A stretch of DNA of 64,000 nucleotides from Poindextera sp965277425 (GTDB lineage: Bacteria; Pseudomonadota; Alphaproteobacteria; Caulobacterales; Caulobacteraceae), in NCBI GenBank assembly GCA_965277425.1, contig CBDICR010000006.1, positions 938,842-1,002,841 on the forward strand. The letters are read 5' to 3'. This document shows, one piece after another, positions 6,402 to 17,327 of this stretch; the stretch's first letter is position 1, and each line of letters begins with the position of its first letter. The position numbers and the translations under genes were made by a program. The notes below the pieces were generated by a model that was not told the DNA's origin, did not search any database, and saw nothing but the letters and a program-made list of their open reading frames with translations.

Positions 6402-9368
6402 ATGGCTGACGATTCCAGTCTCGCATCTGGGCGGTTAAACCAGGTCCTGAGCGAAACCTCGTTCCTCTACGGCGGCAACGGCGCCTTCGTCGAGGACCTC
6501 TATGCCCGCTGGGCGAGCGACCCCAAGTCGGTCGAGCCGTCCTGGCGGGCCTTTTTCACCTCGCTGCACGATCAGGCCGACGAGGTGAAGCGGGCGGTCG
6601 AGCCGCCGCCCTGGACCCCGCGACAAGGCCGCGGGCCGCGTCCGGAGTGGCTGTCGGCCATTGACGGTCTGTGGCCGGCGGTCGAGGCCAAGCTCGCCAA
6701 CCGCATCGCCGAGCGCCAGCCAGGGATCGGCTCCGACGCGGTGCGCGCGGCGACGCTCGATTCGCTGCGCGCCATCATGATGATCCGCGCCTATCGCATG
6801 CGCGGCCACCTGGCGGCCAATCTCGATCCCCTGGGCCTTGCCGAGCGGGAAGACGCCAGCGAACTCGATCCGGCCTCTTACGGCTTCGCCGAGAGCGACT
6901 ACGACCGGTCGATCTTCCTCGACTATGTGCTGGGCCTGGAAACCTCCACCATCCGCGAGATCCACGCGATCCTGCAGCGGACCTACTGCGGCAATGTCGG
7001 CGTGCAGTACATGCACATCTCCAATCCCGACGAGAAGGCCTGGCTGCAGCAGCGGATCGAGGGGCGCGACAAGGAGATCGTCTTCACCCGCGAGGGCAAG
7101 ATCGCCATCTTCAAGAAGCTGATCGAGAGCGAAAGCTTCGAACGCTTCCTGGCCAAACGCTTTCCGGGAACCAAGCGGTTCGGCCTCGACGGCGGCGAGG
7201 CCCTGGTCCCGGCCATGGAGCAGATCATCAAGCGCGGCGGCGCGCTGGGGGTGCAGGACATCGTCATCGGCATGCCGCACCGCGGCCGGCTGAACGTGCT
7301 GGCCGCGGTGATGGGCAAGCCCTATCACGTCATCTTCCACGAGTTTCAGGGCGGCTCGTCCCTGCCCTCGGACATCGAGGGCTCTGGCGACGTCAAATAC
7401 CATCTGGGCGCCTCGTCCGACCGCGCCTTCGACAACAACAATGTCCACCTGTCGCTGACCGCCAATCCCTCGCACCTGGAGATCGTCAATCCGGTGGTGA
7501 TCGGCAAGGCGCGCGCCAAGCAGGCCTTCCTGCTGCGCGACGAGCCCACCGCCGGGCGCGGCCATGTGCTGCCGCTGCTGCTGCACGGCGACGCGGCCTT
7601 CGCCGGCCAGGGGGTGATCGCGGAATGCTTCGCGCTGATGGGGCTGAAGGGCTACCGCGCCGGCGGCACGCTGCACTTCATCGTCAACAACCAGATCGGC
7701 TTCACCACCAGCCCGCGCTATTCCCGCTCCAGCCCCTACCCGTCGGATTCGGCCCTGATGGTCGAGGCGCCGATCTTCCACGCCAATGGCGACGATCCGG
7801 AGGCGGTGGTCTATGCCGCCAAGGTGGCCATCGAATATCGCCAGCAGTTCAGCCGCGACGTGGTCATCGACATGTTCTGCTATCGCCGCTTCGGTCACAA
7901 CGAAGGCGACGACCCGACCATGACGCAGCCGCTCATGTACGCGAAGATCAAGGATCATCCGTCCACGCGTGAACTCTATGGGGCCAGGCTGGTCGCCGAG
8001 GACGTGGTCACCCAGGCCGAAGTCGACGCCTGGGTCGCCGAGGCCAGCGCCTTCCTCGACCGCGAGTTCGAGGCCGGCAAGACCTATCAGGCCGACAAGG
8101 CCGACTGGCTGGACGGCAAGTGGGCGCACATGGCGACCGCCGACGGCGACGACCGCCGCGGCCAGACCGCCGTGCCGCTGCAGCGCCTTCGCGACATCGG
8201 GATGAAGCTGACGGCCCTGCCCGCCAGGCTCAACGTGCACAAGACCGTGCGCCGCGTGATCGAACACCGTCGCGAGGCCATCGAGTCTGGCAAGGGGCTC
8301 GACTGGGCCACCGCCGAGGAGCTCGCCTTCGGCAGCCTGCTCGACGAGACCTATCCGGTGCGTCTGTCCGGCCAGGACAGCGTGCGCGGCACCTTCGTGC
8401 AACGGCACTGCGACCTGATCGATCAGACTACGGAAGAACACTACACGCCGCTGAACAACATCCGCCCCGGCCAGGCGCCGTTCGAGGGCATCGATTCGGC
8501 GCTGTCGGAAGAGGCGGTGCTGGGCTTCGAATACGGCTACTCGCTGGCCGATCCCAACACCCTGACCATCTGGGAGGCGCAGTTCGGCGACTTCGCCAAC
8601 GGCGCGCAGGTGGTCATCGACCAGTTCATCTCGTCCGGCGAGCGCAAGTGGCTGCGCATGTCCGGCCTGGTGATGCTGCTGCCGCATGGCTACGAAGGTC
8701 AGGGTCCGGAGCACTCGTCGGCGCGGCTTGAACGCTATCTGCAGCTCTGCGCCGAGGACAACCTTCAGGTCGTCAACTGCTCGACCCCGGCCAATTATTT
8801 CCACGTCCTGCGCCGGCAGATGCACCGCGAGTTCCGCAAGCCGCTGATCGTGATGACGCCGAAGTCGCTGCTGCGGCACAAGAAGGCGATCTCCAGCCTG
8901 GCGGAGATGGCGGAGGGCTCGTCTTTCCACCGCGTGCTCTGGGACGACGCCGAGCACAATCCGGACCTGACCACCGTCCGGCTCAAGCCCGACGATCAGA
9001 TCCGCCGCCTGATCGTCTGCTCGGGCAAGGTCTATTACGACCTGCTCGAAGCGCGCGAAGAGGCGGGCGCCGACGACGTCTATATCCTGCGCCTTGAGCA
9101 GTTCTATCCCTGGCCGATGCGCTCGCTGATGACCGAACTGGCCCGCTTCAAGTCCGCCGAGCTGGTCTGGTGCCAGGAAGAGCCGAAGAACATGGGTGGC
9201 TGGACCTTCGTCGATCCGTGGATGGAGCTGACGCTGGCGCGGCTGCAGATTGACGCCAAGCGGGCGCGCTATGTCGGCCGGCCGGCCTCGGCCTCGACCG
9301 CGGCGGGTCTGATGAGCCGCCACACCAAGGAGCTGAAGGCCTTCCTGGCCGAGGCTTTCGCGGCCTGA
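6402..9368 (+). CDS. sucA: 2-oxoglutarate dehydrogenase E1 component
   Basis: The 988-residue thiamine-diphosphate enzyme decarboxylates 2-oxoglutarate and passes the succinyl group to the E2 lipoyl arm. The N-terminal E2-binding segment reads FLYGGNGAFVEDLY, and GMPHRGRLNVLA, HNEGDDP and the transketolase-like C-terminal half (LLPHGYEGQGPEHSSAR) are all present. Length matches the family (about 930-1000). GGAGA lies 6 bp before the ATG. It follows sucD by 75 bp and precedes sucB by 27 bp, so the three are likely one transcript. Confidence 0.98.
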   Translation: MADDSSLASGRLNQVLSETSFLYGGNGAFVEDLYARWASDPKSVEPSWRAFFTSLHDQADEVKRAVEPPPWTPRQGRGPRPEWLSAIDGLWPAVEAKLANRIAERQPGIGSDAVRAATLDSLRAIMMIRAYRMRGHLAANLDPLGLAEREDASELDPASYGFAESDYDRSIFLDYVLGLETSTIREIHAILQRTYCGNVGVQYMHISNPDEKAWLQQRIEGRDKEIVFTREGKIAIFKKLIESESFERFLAKRFPGTKRFGLDGGEALVPAMEQIIKRGGALGVQDIVIGMPHRGRLNVLAAVMGKPYHVIFHEFQGGSSLPSDIEGSGDVKYHLGASSDRAFDNNNVHLSLTANPSHLEIVNPVVIGKARAKQAFLLRDEPTAGRGHVLPLLLHGDAAFAGQGVIAECFALMGLKGYRAGGTLHFIVNNQIGFTTSPRYSRSSPYPSDSALMVEAPIFHANGDDPEAVVYAAKVAIEYRQQFSRDVVIDMFCYRRFGHNEGDDPTMTQPLMYAKIKDHPSTRELYGARLVAEDVVTQAEVDAWVAEASAFLDREFEAGKTYQADKADWLDGKWAHMATADGDDRRGQTAVPLQRLRDIGMKLTALPARLNVHKTVRRVIEHRREAIESGKGLDWATAEELAFGSLLDETYPVRLSGQDSVRGTFVQRHCDLIDQTTEEHYTPLNNIRPGQAPFEGIDSALSEEAVLGFEYGYSLADPNTLTIWEAQFGDFANGAQVVIDQFISSGERKWLRMSGLVMLLPHGYEGQGPEHSSARLERYLQLCAEDNLQVVNCSTPANYFHVLRRQMHREFRKPLIVMTPKSLLRHKKAISSLAEMAEGSSFHRVLWDDAEHNPDLTTVRLKPDDQIRRLIVCSGKVYYDLLEAREEAGADDVYILRLEQFYPWPMRSLMTELARFKSAELVWCQEEPKNMGGWTFVDPWMELTLARLQIDAKRARYVGRPASASTAAGLMSRHTKELKAFLAEAFAA

Positions 9369-9395
9369 ACCGCGACCTTAAGGAGCACGTTCGCC

Positions 9396-10703
9396 ATGAC
9401 CGACATCATGACCCCGGCGCTCGGTGAATCCGTCACCGAAGCGACCGTGGCCCGCTGGACCAAGAAGGCGGGCGATCCGGTCAGGAAGGACGAGGTCCTG
9501 GTGGAGCTGGAGACCGACAAGGTCTCGCTGGAGGTCGTCGCGCCCGAAGACGGCGTCCTGACCGATATCGCCGCGGCCGAGGGCGAGACCGTCGAGCCGG
9601 GCGCGGTGCTGGGCCGGGTGAGCGCCGCCGCCGCCGCTTCGCCCGCCGCCGCCAAACCCGAACCTTCGCCGGCGCCCAAGGCCGAGTCCGCCGTCGCCGC
9701 TCCGGCCGCCTCGGCGCCGCCGCAGCCCGCCGCCGTCCCCACCTCCATTTCCGGCGTCAAGCCCGCGCCCGCCCAGACCGCCCAGCCCGCGGCGACTACG
9801 GCTGCGGCGACGGCGGCGCCCATCCTCGCCCCCTCGGCCGAGCGGATCGTGCAGGAAAACAAGATCGATCCGGCCCAGATCGCGGGAACCGGCAAGGATG
9901 GCCGGATCACCAAGGGCGACGCCCTCGCCGCCCTGGAGTCCCGCGCCGCCGAGGCCAAGGCCGCGCCTTCGGTTCAGGTCGCCGCGGCGCCACGGCCGGT
10001 CGCCGACCGCGAAGAACGCGTGCGCATGACCCGGCTTCGCCAGACCATAGCCCGCCGCCTGAAGGAGGCGCAGAACGCCGCCGCCATGCTGACCACCTTC
10101 AACGAGGTGGACATGACCGCGGTGATGGCGCTGCGCAATCAGTACAAGGATGTTTTCGAGCAGCGGCACGGCGTCAAGCTCGGCTTCATGAGCTTCTTCG
10201 TCAAAGCGGTGATCGCGGCCCTGAAGGCGGTGCCGGACGTCAACGCCGAAATCGAAGGCTCTGACCTGATCTATAAGAACCACTACGATATCGGGGTCGC
10301 GGTCGGCACCGAGCGCGGCCTGGTGGTGCCGGTGGTGCGCGACGCCGACGCGCTCGACATGGCCGGCGTCGAGAAGGCCATCGCCGAACTGGGCAAGAAG
10401 GCCCGCGACGGACAGCTGGCGCTCGAGGACCTGCAGGGCGGCACCTTCACCATCTCCAACGGCGGAGTCTATGGCTCGCTCATGTCGACGCCGATCCTGA
10501 ACGCGCCGCAGTCGGGCATCCTCGGCATGCACAAGATCCAGGAGCGGCCGATGGCGATCGGCGGCCAGGTGGTGATCCGCCCGATGATGTACCTTGCCCT
10601 GTCCTACGACCACCGCGTCGTCGACGGCCAGGGCGCGGTGACCTTCCTGGTGCGGGTCAAGGAACACATCGAGGAGCCGCAGCGCCTGCTGCTCGACTTG
10701 TAG
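9396..10703 (+). CDS. sucB: Dihydrolipoyllysine succinyltransferase, E2 of 2-oxoglutarate dehydrogenase
   Basis: The 435-residue E2 core transfers the succinyl group to CoA. An N-terminal lipoyl domain carries the lipoylated lysine in ETDKVS (K42). A long Ala/Pro/Thr linker (about 75-150), a peripheral subunit-binding domain (about 150-185, DPAQIAGTGKDGRITKGD) and the catalytic acyltransferase domain ending SYDHRVVDGQ follow. AAGGAG (9380-9385) provides the ribosome site. It is the last gene before the second interruption of the cluster; lpd is 1.3 kb further on. Confidence 0.98.
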   Translation: MTDIMTPALGESVTEATVARWTKKAGDPVRKDEVLVELETDKVSLEVVAPEDGVLTDIAAAEGETVEPGAVLGRVSAAAAASPAAAKPEPSPAPKAESAVAAPAASAPPQPAAVPTSISGVKPAPAQTAQPAATTAAATAAPILAPSAERIVQENKIDPAQIAGTGKDGRITKGDALAALESRAAEAKAAPSVQVAAAPRPVADREERVRMTRLRQTIARRLKEAQNAAAMLTTFNEVDMTAVMALRNQYKDVFEQRHGVKLGFMSFFVKAVIAALKAVPDVNAEIEGSDLIYKNHYDIGVAVGTERGLVVPVVRDADALDMAGVEKAIAELGKKARDGQLALEDLQGGTFTISNGGVYGSLMSTPILNAPQSGILGMHKIQERPMAIGGQVVIRPMMYLALSYDHRVVDGQGAVTFLVRVKEHIEEPQRLLLDL

Positions 10704-10790
10704 CGCCTTTGCGGCCATGCTCGTCAGGCGGGCATGGCGGGGGCTGCCTATGATCTCGATTCATCGCCGATGGGCCAAGGGCGGTGCGCC

Positions 10791-11201
10791 GTGGGCCTGA
10801 TCCGTGTCGCGCGCTTCGCGGACGCGAACGAAGGGCAGGTTGTCGCCTCGGCGCTGCGCAGCGCCGGAATTCCCGTCGTCGTGCAGGACGAGCACGCCGG
10901 ACAGGCAAACTTCCTCTGGCAGTCGGCGCTTGGCGGCTTCGGCATCCTCGTTCCGGAGGAGCACGCACGCGAGGCGGTGCAGTTCATCCGAGAGCATCGG
11001 GTCGAGCGGCAGGCGACGTCCGAACCCAATTCGGAGTTCCTGAGCCTGGCGAACGACCCGGATTGGGCGCGCGCGGCCGGGAGACGACGCAACATGGCTG
11101 TGCGTTGGTTCGTGGTCGCTCTGTTTTTCGGACCGCCGGTTCTGTTGCTCGTCTTCGCCGTTTGCCGCGGCGTCTACAACGCGGCTACCGGCGCCGGATA
11201 G
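10791..11201 (+). CDS. DUF2007-like small protein with C-terminal membrane helix
   Basis: About 136 residues from a GTG start. The first 70 residues (LIRVARFADANEGQVVAS onward, then GFGILVPEEHAREA) match the DUF2007 'putative signal transducing protein' type, a small alpha/beta fold. A hydrophobic segment (about residues 102-124, WFVVALFFGPPVLLLVF) anchors it near the C-terminus. The start is uncertain: GTG 10791 has AAGGGCGG upstream, ATG 10770 and ATG 10734 are in frame. Function is unknown. It follows sucB by under 100 bp. Confidence 0.7.
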   Translation: MGLIRVARFADANEGQVVASALRSAGIPVVVQDEHAGQANFLWQSALGGFGILVPEEHAREAVQFIREHRVERQATSEPNSEFLSLANDPDWARAAGRRRNMAVRWFVVALFFGPPVLLLVFAVCRGVYNAATGAG

Positions 11202-11233
11202 GGCGGCCTTGCGGCGCCACAACGACCGCGGCC

Positions 11234-11277
11234 TTGACGGAGTTGGGATCGAGCCATATCTACAGCCCGTAGATATG
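11234..11277 (+). promoter_or_regulatory. Promoter with overlapping palindromic operator of vapBC module 2
   Basis: TTGACG (11234-11239), a 17-bp spacer and TATCTA (11257-11262) make a good sigma-70 promoter. A perfect inverted repeat, CATATCTAC-N5-GTAGATATG (11255-11277), covers the -10 and the expected start point. This is a textbook arrangement for antitoxin autorepression; binding is inferred. Confidence 0.65.
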
Positions 11278-11290
11278 CATGGAGTCCACA

Positions 11291-11584
11291 GTGTCCGGTG
11301 TCAAGGAATTCGGACGGCCCTTCGAGGAGCCCCTGGCCACCGCCAAGCTGTTTCAGCATGGCGGTAGTCAAGCCGTGCGCCTGCCAAAGGCCTTTCGTTT
11401 CGAAGGCACGGAAGTGACCGTCCGGCGCGACGGCGAGGCTGTGATCCTCGAACCAGTCAAGAAGAAGCGCCCACCCACGCGCGAGGAAATGGACGCGTTC
11501 TGGGCCAAGGTGGACAGCCTGGGAAATTCGGATTTTCCCGACAGGATGCAACCGCCGCCGCAAGAGCGCGAATACGACGGGTGA
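11291..11584 (+). CDS. VapB/AbrB-type antitoxin (module 2)
   Basis: About 97 residues with a swapped-hairpin AbrB-type core: LFQHGGSQAVRLPKAFRF followed by EVTVRRDGEAVILEP is the characteristic VapB/VagC pattern. The tail would wrap the toxin. I prefer GTG 11291 because GGAG lies 6 bp upstream; ATG 11279 is in frame four codons earlier but begins 1 bp after the operator palindrome and would have almost no leader. The stop overlaps the toxin GTG by 4 bp (GTGA), indicating translational coupling. Confidence 0.85.
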   Translation: MSGVKEFGRPFEEPLATAKLFQHGGSQAVRLPKAFRFEGTEVTVRRDGEAVILEPVKKKRPPTREEMDAFWAKVDSLGNSDFPDRMQPPPQEREYDG

Positions 11585-11997
11585 CTCTGGCGCTGGACAC
11601 CAATGTCCTGATCGATCTGGTGCGCGGTAAGACGCCGATCGTACGCGGTTGTTTCAACGCGGCGATGGCGGCGGAACAGCGCATGGTCGCCTCGTTGATC
11701 GTGCTGCACGAACTGCACGTTGGTTGCGAACTCAACCGGGATCCGGTCGGTGAACTCGCCCGCGTCAGAGCGGTCCTTTCGAACGTCGAGATCGAACCGT
11801 TCGACGAAGCTGACATGAGATCAGCGGCCAGGATCAGCGCGGCTCTGCGGCCGCGCGGACTGACGATCGGACCCTTTGACAGCCTCATCGCCGGCCAGGC
11901 GCTGGCCCGGGACTGGACAGTGGTCACCGCCAACACGCGCGAATTCGACCGGATCGATGGGCTGAACGTCATCGACTGGACCGCACCGGCGGCCTAG
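11581..11997 (+). CDS. PIN-domain toxin, VapC-like ribonuclease (module 2)
   Basis: 138 residues from a GTG start that overlaps the antitoxin stop. PIN-domain acidic residues are seen in LALDTNVLIDL (D6), LHELHVG (E near 43), GPFDSLIAGQA (D near 100) and the late TANTREF segment. Predicted RNase toxin held inactive by the upstream VapB; RNA target unknown. It sits between the DUF2007-like gene and lpd on the same strand, so a readthrough transcript from sucAB would also carry it. The partner type (AbrB fold) differs from module 1 (RHH-like), so these are separate acquisitions and not a duplication. Confidence 0.9.
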   Translation: MTLALDTNVLIDLVRGKTPIVRGCFNAAMAAEQRMVASLIVLHELHVGCELNRDPVGELARVRAVLSNVEIEPFDEADMRSAARISAALRPRGLTIGPFDSLIAGQALARDWTVVTANTREFDRIDGLNVIDWTAPAA

Positions 11998-12027
11998 AGA
12001 AACCAGGACTCCAGAAGGGACAGAGCC

Positions 12028-13421
<1,394 letters not shown>

Positions 13422-13425
<4 letters not shown>

Positions 13426-14357
13426 GCCGCATGCGGATGGGCGTTGGCGTAGGCCGAGAGCAGACCGGCGGCGTCGACATCGGCATAGCGTTGCGTCGTC
13501 GAGAGCGAGGCGTGGCCGAGCAGTTCCTGGATGACGCGCAGGTCCGCGCCGGCGCCCAGAAGGTGGGTGGCGAAGGAGTGGCGTAGCGCGTGCGGCGTGG
13601 CGCTGGGCGGCAGGCCGAGCCGGCCGCGCAGCTTTTGCATCAGCGCCTGGGCGTGACGCGGGCTCAAGGGGCCGCCACGAACGGCGCGGAACAAGGGCTC
13701 GGTCGGCGCGAGGTCGCGCGGCAATTCCGCCAGATAGGCGTCGACCGCCTCGGCCACCGCCGGCAGCACCGGCACCAGCCGGGTCTTGCCGCCCTTGCCG
13801 GTGACGCGGAGGCTGTCGCCGAATGGAATGTCGGCGCGGGTCAAGCTGAGCGCCTCGGAAATGCGCAGGCCGCAGCCCCAGAGTAGGGTGAGCAGGGCCG
13901 CGTCGCGCGCACCGCGCCAGTCATCCTCGCCGCCCGGATCGAAGCTTGCCTCCTCGATCAGGCCGCGTGCCTGGTCTTCGGAGACAGGGCGCGGCACGCC
14001 GGGGGGCACGCGAGGCCCCCGCACCAACGCGACTGACGCGTTGGGCGTATCCAGCCGCCGGTCGAGAAAGCGGTGGAAGGTGCGGATGGCCGAAAGCGCC
14101 TGCGACACCGAGCGCGGCGACAAGGGATGATCGCCCGAGCGGCGATGGGCCAGATAGGCGCGGATGTCGGCGGCGGAGACGTCGCTCATCGCCAAGAGCG
14201 TCAGGGTCTCGCCGCGATGGCGTTCGAGGAAGGCCAGATAGGCAAGGACGCCGTCGCCATAGGCCCGCACCGTGCGCGGCGAGGCGCGCCGCTCATGCGC
14301 CAGATGGTCCAGCCAGGCGGCCAGGGCCTCCTTGGCCGTTCCTAGAGCACCGGCCAT
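13422..14357 (-). CDS. xerC: Tyrosine recombinase XerC
   Basis: The 311-residue tyrosine recombinase resolves chromosome dimers at dif with XerD. An N-terminal SAM-like core-binding domain (about 5-100) precedes the catalytic domain with CGLRISEAL (Arg), HALRHSFATHLL (H-x-x-R), GHASLSTTQRY (His and the nucleophilic Tyr). ATG 14357 is chosen because it starts MAGALGTAKEALAAWLDHLA, typical of XerC, and overlaps the upstream DUF484 gene by 16 bp. This DUF484-xerC pairing is common in proteobacteria and supports a host XerC and not a phage integrase. Confidence 0.93.
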
Positions 14358-15040
14358 CGTTCCGCCGTACGCTCGACCACCCGAGCCAGGAAGGCGACCA
14401 GTTCGGAGCCCATCTCCTCGGTGAAGCCGTCGGGCTCCGACGAGCCGAAGGCCAGGACGCCCTGGCGCGCCGGCGTCCAGATGGCCATGCGCGCCATGGC
14501 GATGCTGCCGACGCTCTCGCCCAGTTCGCCGAACAGGGCCTGGGCGGTGCGCGGCTCGCCCATGCGCGCGAGGCGGGAGTCGCCGAGCAAACCGTCGGAG
14601 CCGTCCGAGGGCAGGCCCCGCCAGCCGGCGGGCACGCCGCCGGGCCGTTCGATGGCGATGACGCCGGCGACCAGGCCGAAACGTAGGCGCGCGGTCTCGT
14701 CGATGCGCCGGGCGAGGTCGGCGTGGTTGCGCGATTCCAGAAGGTCGACCACGGCGGCATGGGTCTGCGCCTGGGCGGCGAAATTGGCTCGGGCGGTGGC
14801 TTCCAGCTCGCGGCGGGCAGCGTTTTCGCGCGTCTTGGCGGCGGAAAGCCGCGCCAGGGCGGCGGGGCCGAACTCGACGATGTTGTCGGCCTTGATCCAC
14901 AGTCCGATGTCGGCCAGCAGGTCGGCGTCCTCGCGGATCGCCTGCGGATGGTCGCGCAGATAGGCGCGCACCTCGCTCCAGCCTTTCGCATGCGGTTTCG
15001 CGCGCGGCTTTTCCGCCGGCGCCTTGGACGTCTCACTCAT
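14342..15040 (-). CDS. DUF484 family protein
   Basis: 232 residues of the DUF484 family, often encoded beside xerC. The N-terminal segment contains VRAYLRDHPQAIREDADLLADIGL, followed by a predicted coiled coil (about 65-95) and a GAF-like C-terminal domain (about 100-225, ending LVAFLARVVERTAERW). Molecular function is not established for the family. It overlaps xerC and is divergent from priA. Confidence 0.9.
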   Translation of the reverse strand: MSETSKAPAEKPRAKPHAKGWSEVRAYLRDHPQAIREDADLLADIGLWIKADNIVEFGPAALARLSAAKTRENAARRELEATARANFAAQAQTHAAVVDLLESRNHADLARRIDETARLRFGLVAGVIAIERPGGVPAGWRGLPSDGSDGLLGDSRLARMGEPRTAQALFGELGESVGSIAMARMAIWTPARQGVLAFGSSEPDGFTEEMGSELVAFLARVVERTAERWPVL

Positions 15041-15123
15041 ACCCTATGCCCCATCACCAATTCCGGCCAGTTGACCATCCCCCGGTTAAGGACGCGCTTA
15101 TGGCCGTGCTAGGAGGAGCGGCC

Positions 15124-17283
15124 ATGACGAGAATCGCCAGCGTCATCCTGCCGCTGCCCCTGCCCGAAGCCTTCGACTATGCCGAGCCCGAAGGCATGGG
15201 CCTGGCGGTCGGCGACCTGGTGATCGCGCCGCTCGGTCCCCAACGGCTGCTGGGCGTGGTCAGCGGCCTGAAGGACGCCGCCGGCCATAACCGGCCGCTG
15301 AAGCCCATCCTGGAGCGGCGTGCCGCGCCGCGCCTGCCGCCAAACACCCTGGCCTTCCTGCAATGGGCCGCGCGCTACGCCGTCGATGCGCCGGGCCAGC
15401 CGCTGGCGATCAGCCTGCGCGGCGCACGCGCGCCGAGGGCAAGGCCCGAGCGGCTGATCGCGGCGACCGGCGCGGCCGTCGCCCGAATGACGCCGGCCCG
15501 CGCACGGGCGTTGAGCGCCGCGGCCGAGCCGCTGCCCGCCGGCGCGCTGGCCCTGGCGGCGGGCGTCTCCACCGGCGTCATCCGGGCGCTGATCGAGCTG
15601 GGCGCGCTGGAAATCCGGCTGGTCGAGCCGAGCCTGGATTTCGACGCGCCCGATCCGGACCGGCCCGGCCGGCCGCTCAACGCCAGCCAGGCCGCCGCCG
15701 CGTCCGTCCTGTCGGACTTGGTCGGCCAGGGCGGGTTTCAGGCCGCGCTGCTCGACGGCGTCACCGGATCGGGCAAGACCGAGGTCTATCTGGAGGCCGT
15801 GGCCACCACGCTGAAGGCCGACCTGACGGCGCAGATCCTGGTCCTCTTGCCAGAGATCGCGCTCACCCAGGCGGTGATCGACCGGTTCGCGGACCGGTTC
15901 GGCGCGGCGCCGGCAGAATGGCACTCGGCGATCCAGCCGCCATCGCGTCGCCGGGTCTGGGAGGCGGTCGCCGAGGGCCGCTGCCGCATCGTCGTCGGCG
16001 CCCGCTCGGCGCTCTTCCTGCCCTTCGCCAATCTGAAGCTGATCGTGGTCGACGAGGAGCACGACGGCTCGTTCAAGCAGGAGGACGGCTTCGTCTATCA
16101 GGCCCGCGACCTGGCCGTGGCGCGCGCCAAGATCGAGGGTGCGCTGGTGGTGCTGGCCTCGGCGACGCCGTCGCTGGAAACCTTGTGGAACGCCGAGACC
16201 GGGCGCTATCGCTGGCTGAAACTGGCCATGCGGCACGGAATGGCGCGACTGCCGAGCGTCGAGCTGATCGATCTGCGCGAATATCCGCCGGAGCCCGGCG
16301 CCTGGCTCTCGGCGCCGCTGGCGACGGCCATGGCCGAGACCTGGGCGCGGGGCGAGCAGAGCCTGCTCTTCCTCAACCGGCGGGGCTATGCGCCGCTGGT
16401 GCTCTGCCGCGCCTGCGGCGAGCGGATGACGGCGCCGGAGACGGACTCCTGGCTGGTCGAGCATCGCTACACCGGCCGGCTGGTCTGCCATCTGACCGGC
16501 TTTTCCATGCCCAAGCCCGACCGCTGCCCCCATTGCGGCGCGGCCGACTCGCTGGCCTCGATCGGGCCGGGCGTCGAGCGTGTCGAGGAGGAGGTGCGGG
16601 CGCGGTTTCCCGAGGCGCGGGTCGCGGTCTTTTCCTCCGACACGGTGTTCGACGCGGCGGGCGCGCGCGCCATGGTCCAGGCCATGACCGAGGGCGAGAT
16701 CGACGTGATGGTCGCCACCCAGGCGGCGGCCAAGGGGCACGACTTCCCCAACCTGACCCTGGTGGGCGTCGTCGATGCGGACCTCGGCCTGCGCGGCGGC
16801 GACCTGCGCGCCGCCGAGCGCACCTATCAGCTGCTCACCCAGGCCGGTGGCCGCGCCGGGCGGCGCGAGCGGCCGGGCCGGGCGCTGATCCAGACCTATG
16901 CGCCGGAGCAGGCGGTGATGCAGGCGCTGATGGCGCAGGACCGCGACGCCTTCGTCGCCGCCGAGATGGCCGCGCGCCAGGCCGCCGGCCTGCCGCCGTT
17001 CGGCCGGCTGGCCGCGCTGATCGTGGTCGGGCGCGATTTGCCGACGCTGGAGGCCTTCGTGCGCGCCATGGCCGCCGCCGCGCCCAATGCGGAAGGCGTC
17101 GAGGTCTATGGGCCGGCGGACGCGCCGCAAAGCCTTGTGCGCGGGCGCCGGCGCAAGCGCTTTTTGGTGCGCGCCGACCGCAGCGTCGATCTGCAGGGCT
17201 TCCTGGCCGCCTGGCGCGCGCGGGTGAAGCCGCCAGCCTCGATACGGCTGACCATCGACGTCGATCCGTACAGCTTTTTGTAA
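15124..17283 (+). CDS. priA: Primosomal replication-restart helicase PriA, with reduced zinc-ligand set
   Basis: 719 residues, close to the usual 730. It reloads the replicative helicase at stalled forks. A 3'-DNA-binding N-terminal domain precedes helicase motifs: Walker A GVTGSGKTE near residue 216, DEEHDGSFKQ near 308, and motifs V and VI (TQAAAKGHDFPNL, GRAGR). The zinc module (about 428-480) has CRAC, then APET where a second CxxC is usual, CHLT where CHHC/CxxC is usual, and CPHC, so 5 of 8 expected cysteines remain. AGGAGGAG lies just before ATG 15124, which fixes the start over an upstream in-frame ATG. Confidence 0.95.
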   Translation: MTRIASVILPLPLPEAFDYAEPEGMGLAVGDLVIAPLGPQRLLGVVSGLKDAAGHNRPLKPILERRAAPRLPPNTLAFLQWAARYAVDAPGQPLAISLRGARAPRARPERLIAATGAAVARMTPARARALSAAAEPLPAGALALAAGVSTGVIRALIELGALEIRLVEPSLDFDAPDPDRPGRPLNASQAAAASVLSDLVGQGGFQAALLDGVTGSGKTEVYLEAVATTLKADLTAQILVLLPEIALTQAVIDRFADRFGAAPAEWHSAIQPPSRRRVWEAVAEGRCRIVVGARSALFLPFANLKLIVVDEEHDGSFKQEDGFVYQARDLAVARAKIEGALVVLASATPSLETLWNAETGRYRWLKLAMRHGMARLPSVELIDLREYPPEPGAWLSAPLATAMAETWARGEQSLLFLNRRGYAPLVLCRACGERMTAPETDSWLVEHRYTGRLVCHLTGFSMPKPDRCPHCGAADSLASIGPGVERVEEEVRARFPEARVAVFSSDTVFDAAGARAMVQAMTEGEIDVMVATQAAAKGHDFPNLTLVGVVDADLGLRGGDLRAAERTYQLLTQAGGRAGRRERPGRALIQTYAPEQAVMQALMAQDRDAFVAAEMAARQAAGLPPFGRLAALIVVGRDLPTLEAFVRAMAAAAPNAEGVEVYGPADAPQSLVRGRRRKRFLVRADRSVDLQGFLAAWRARVKPPASIRLTIDVDPYSFL

Positions 17284-17327
17284 AATCAATCGTCATGGCC
17301 CGATGACGGAAAAATATGGGTCGCCGG

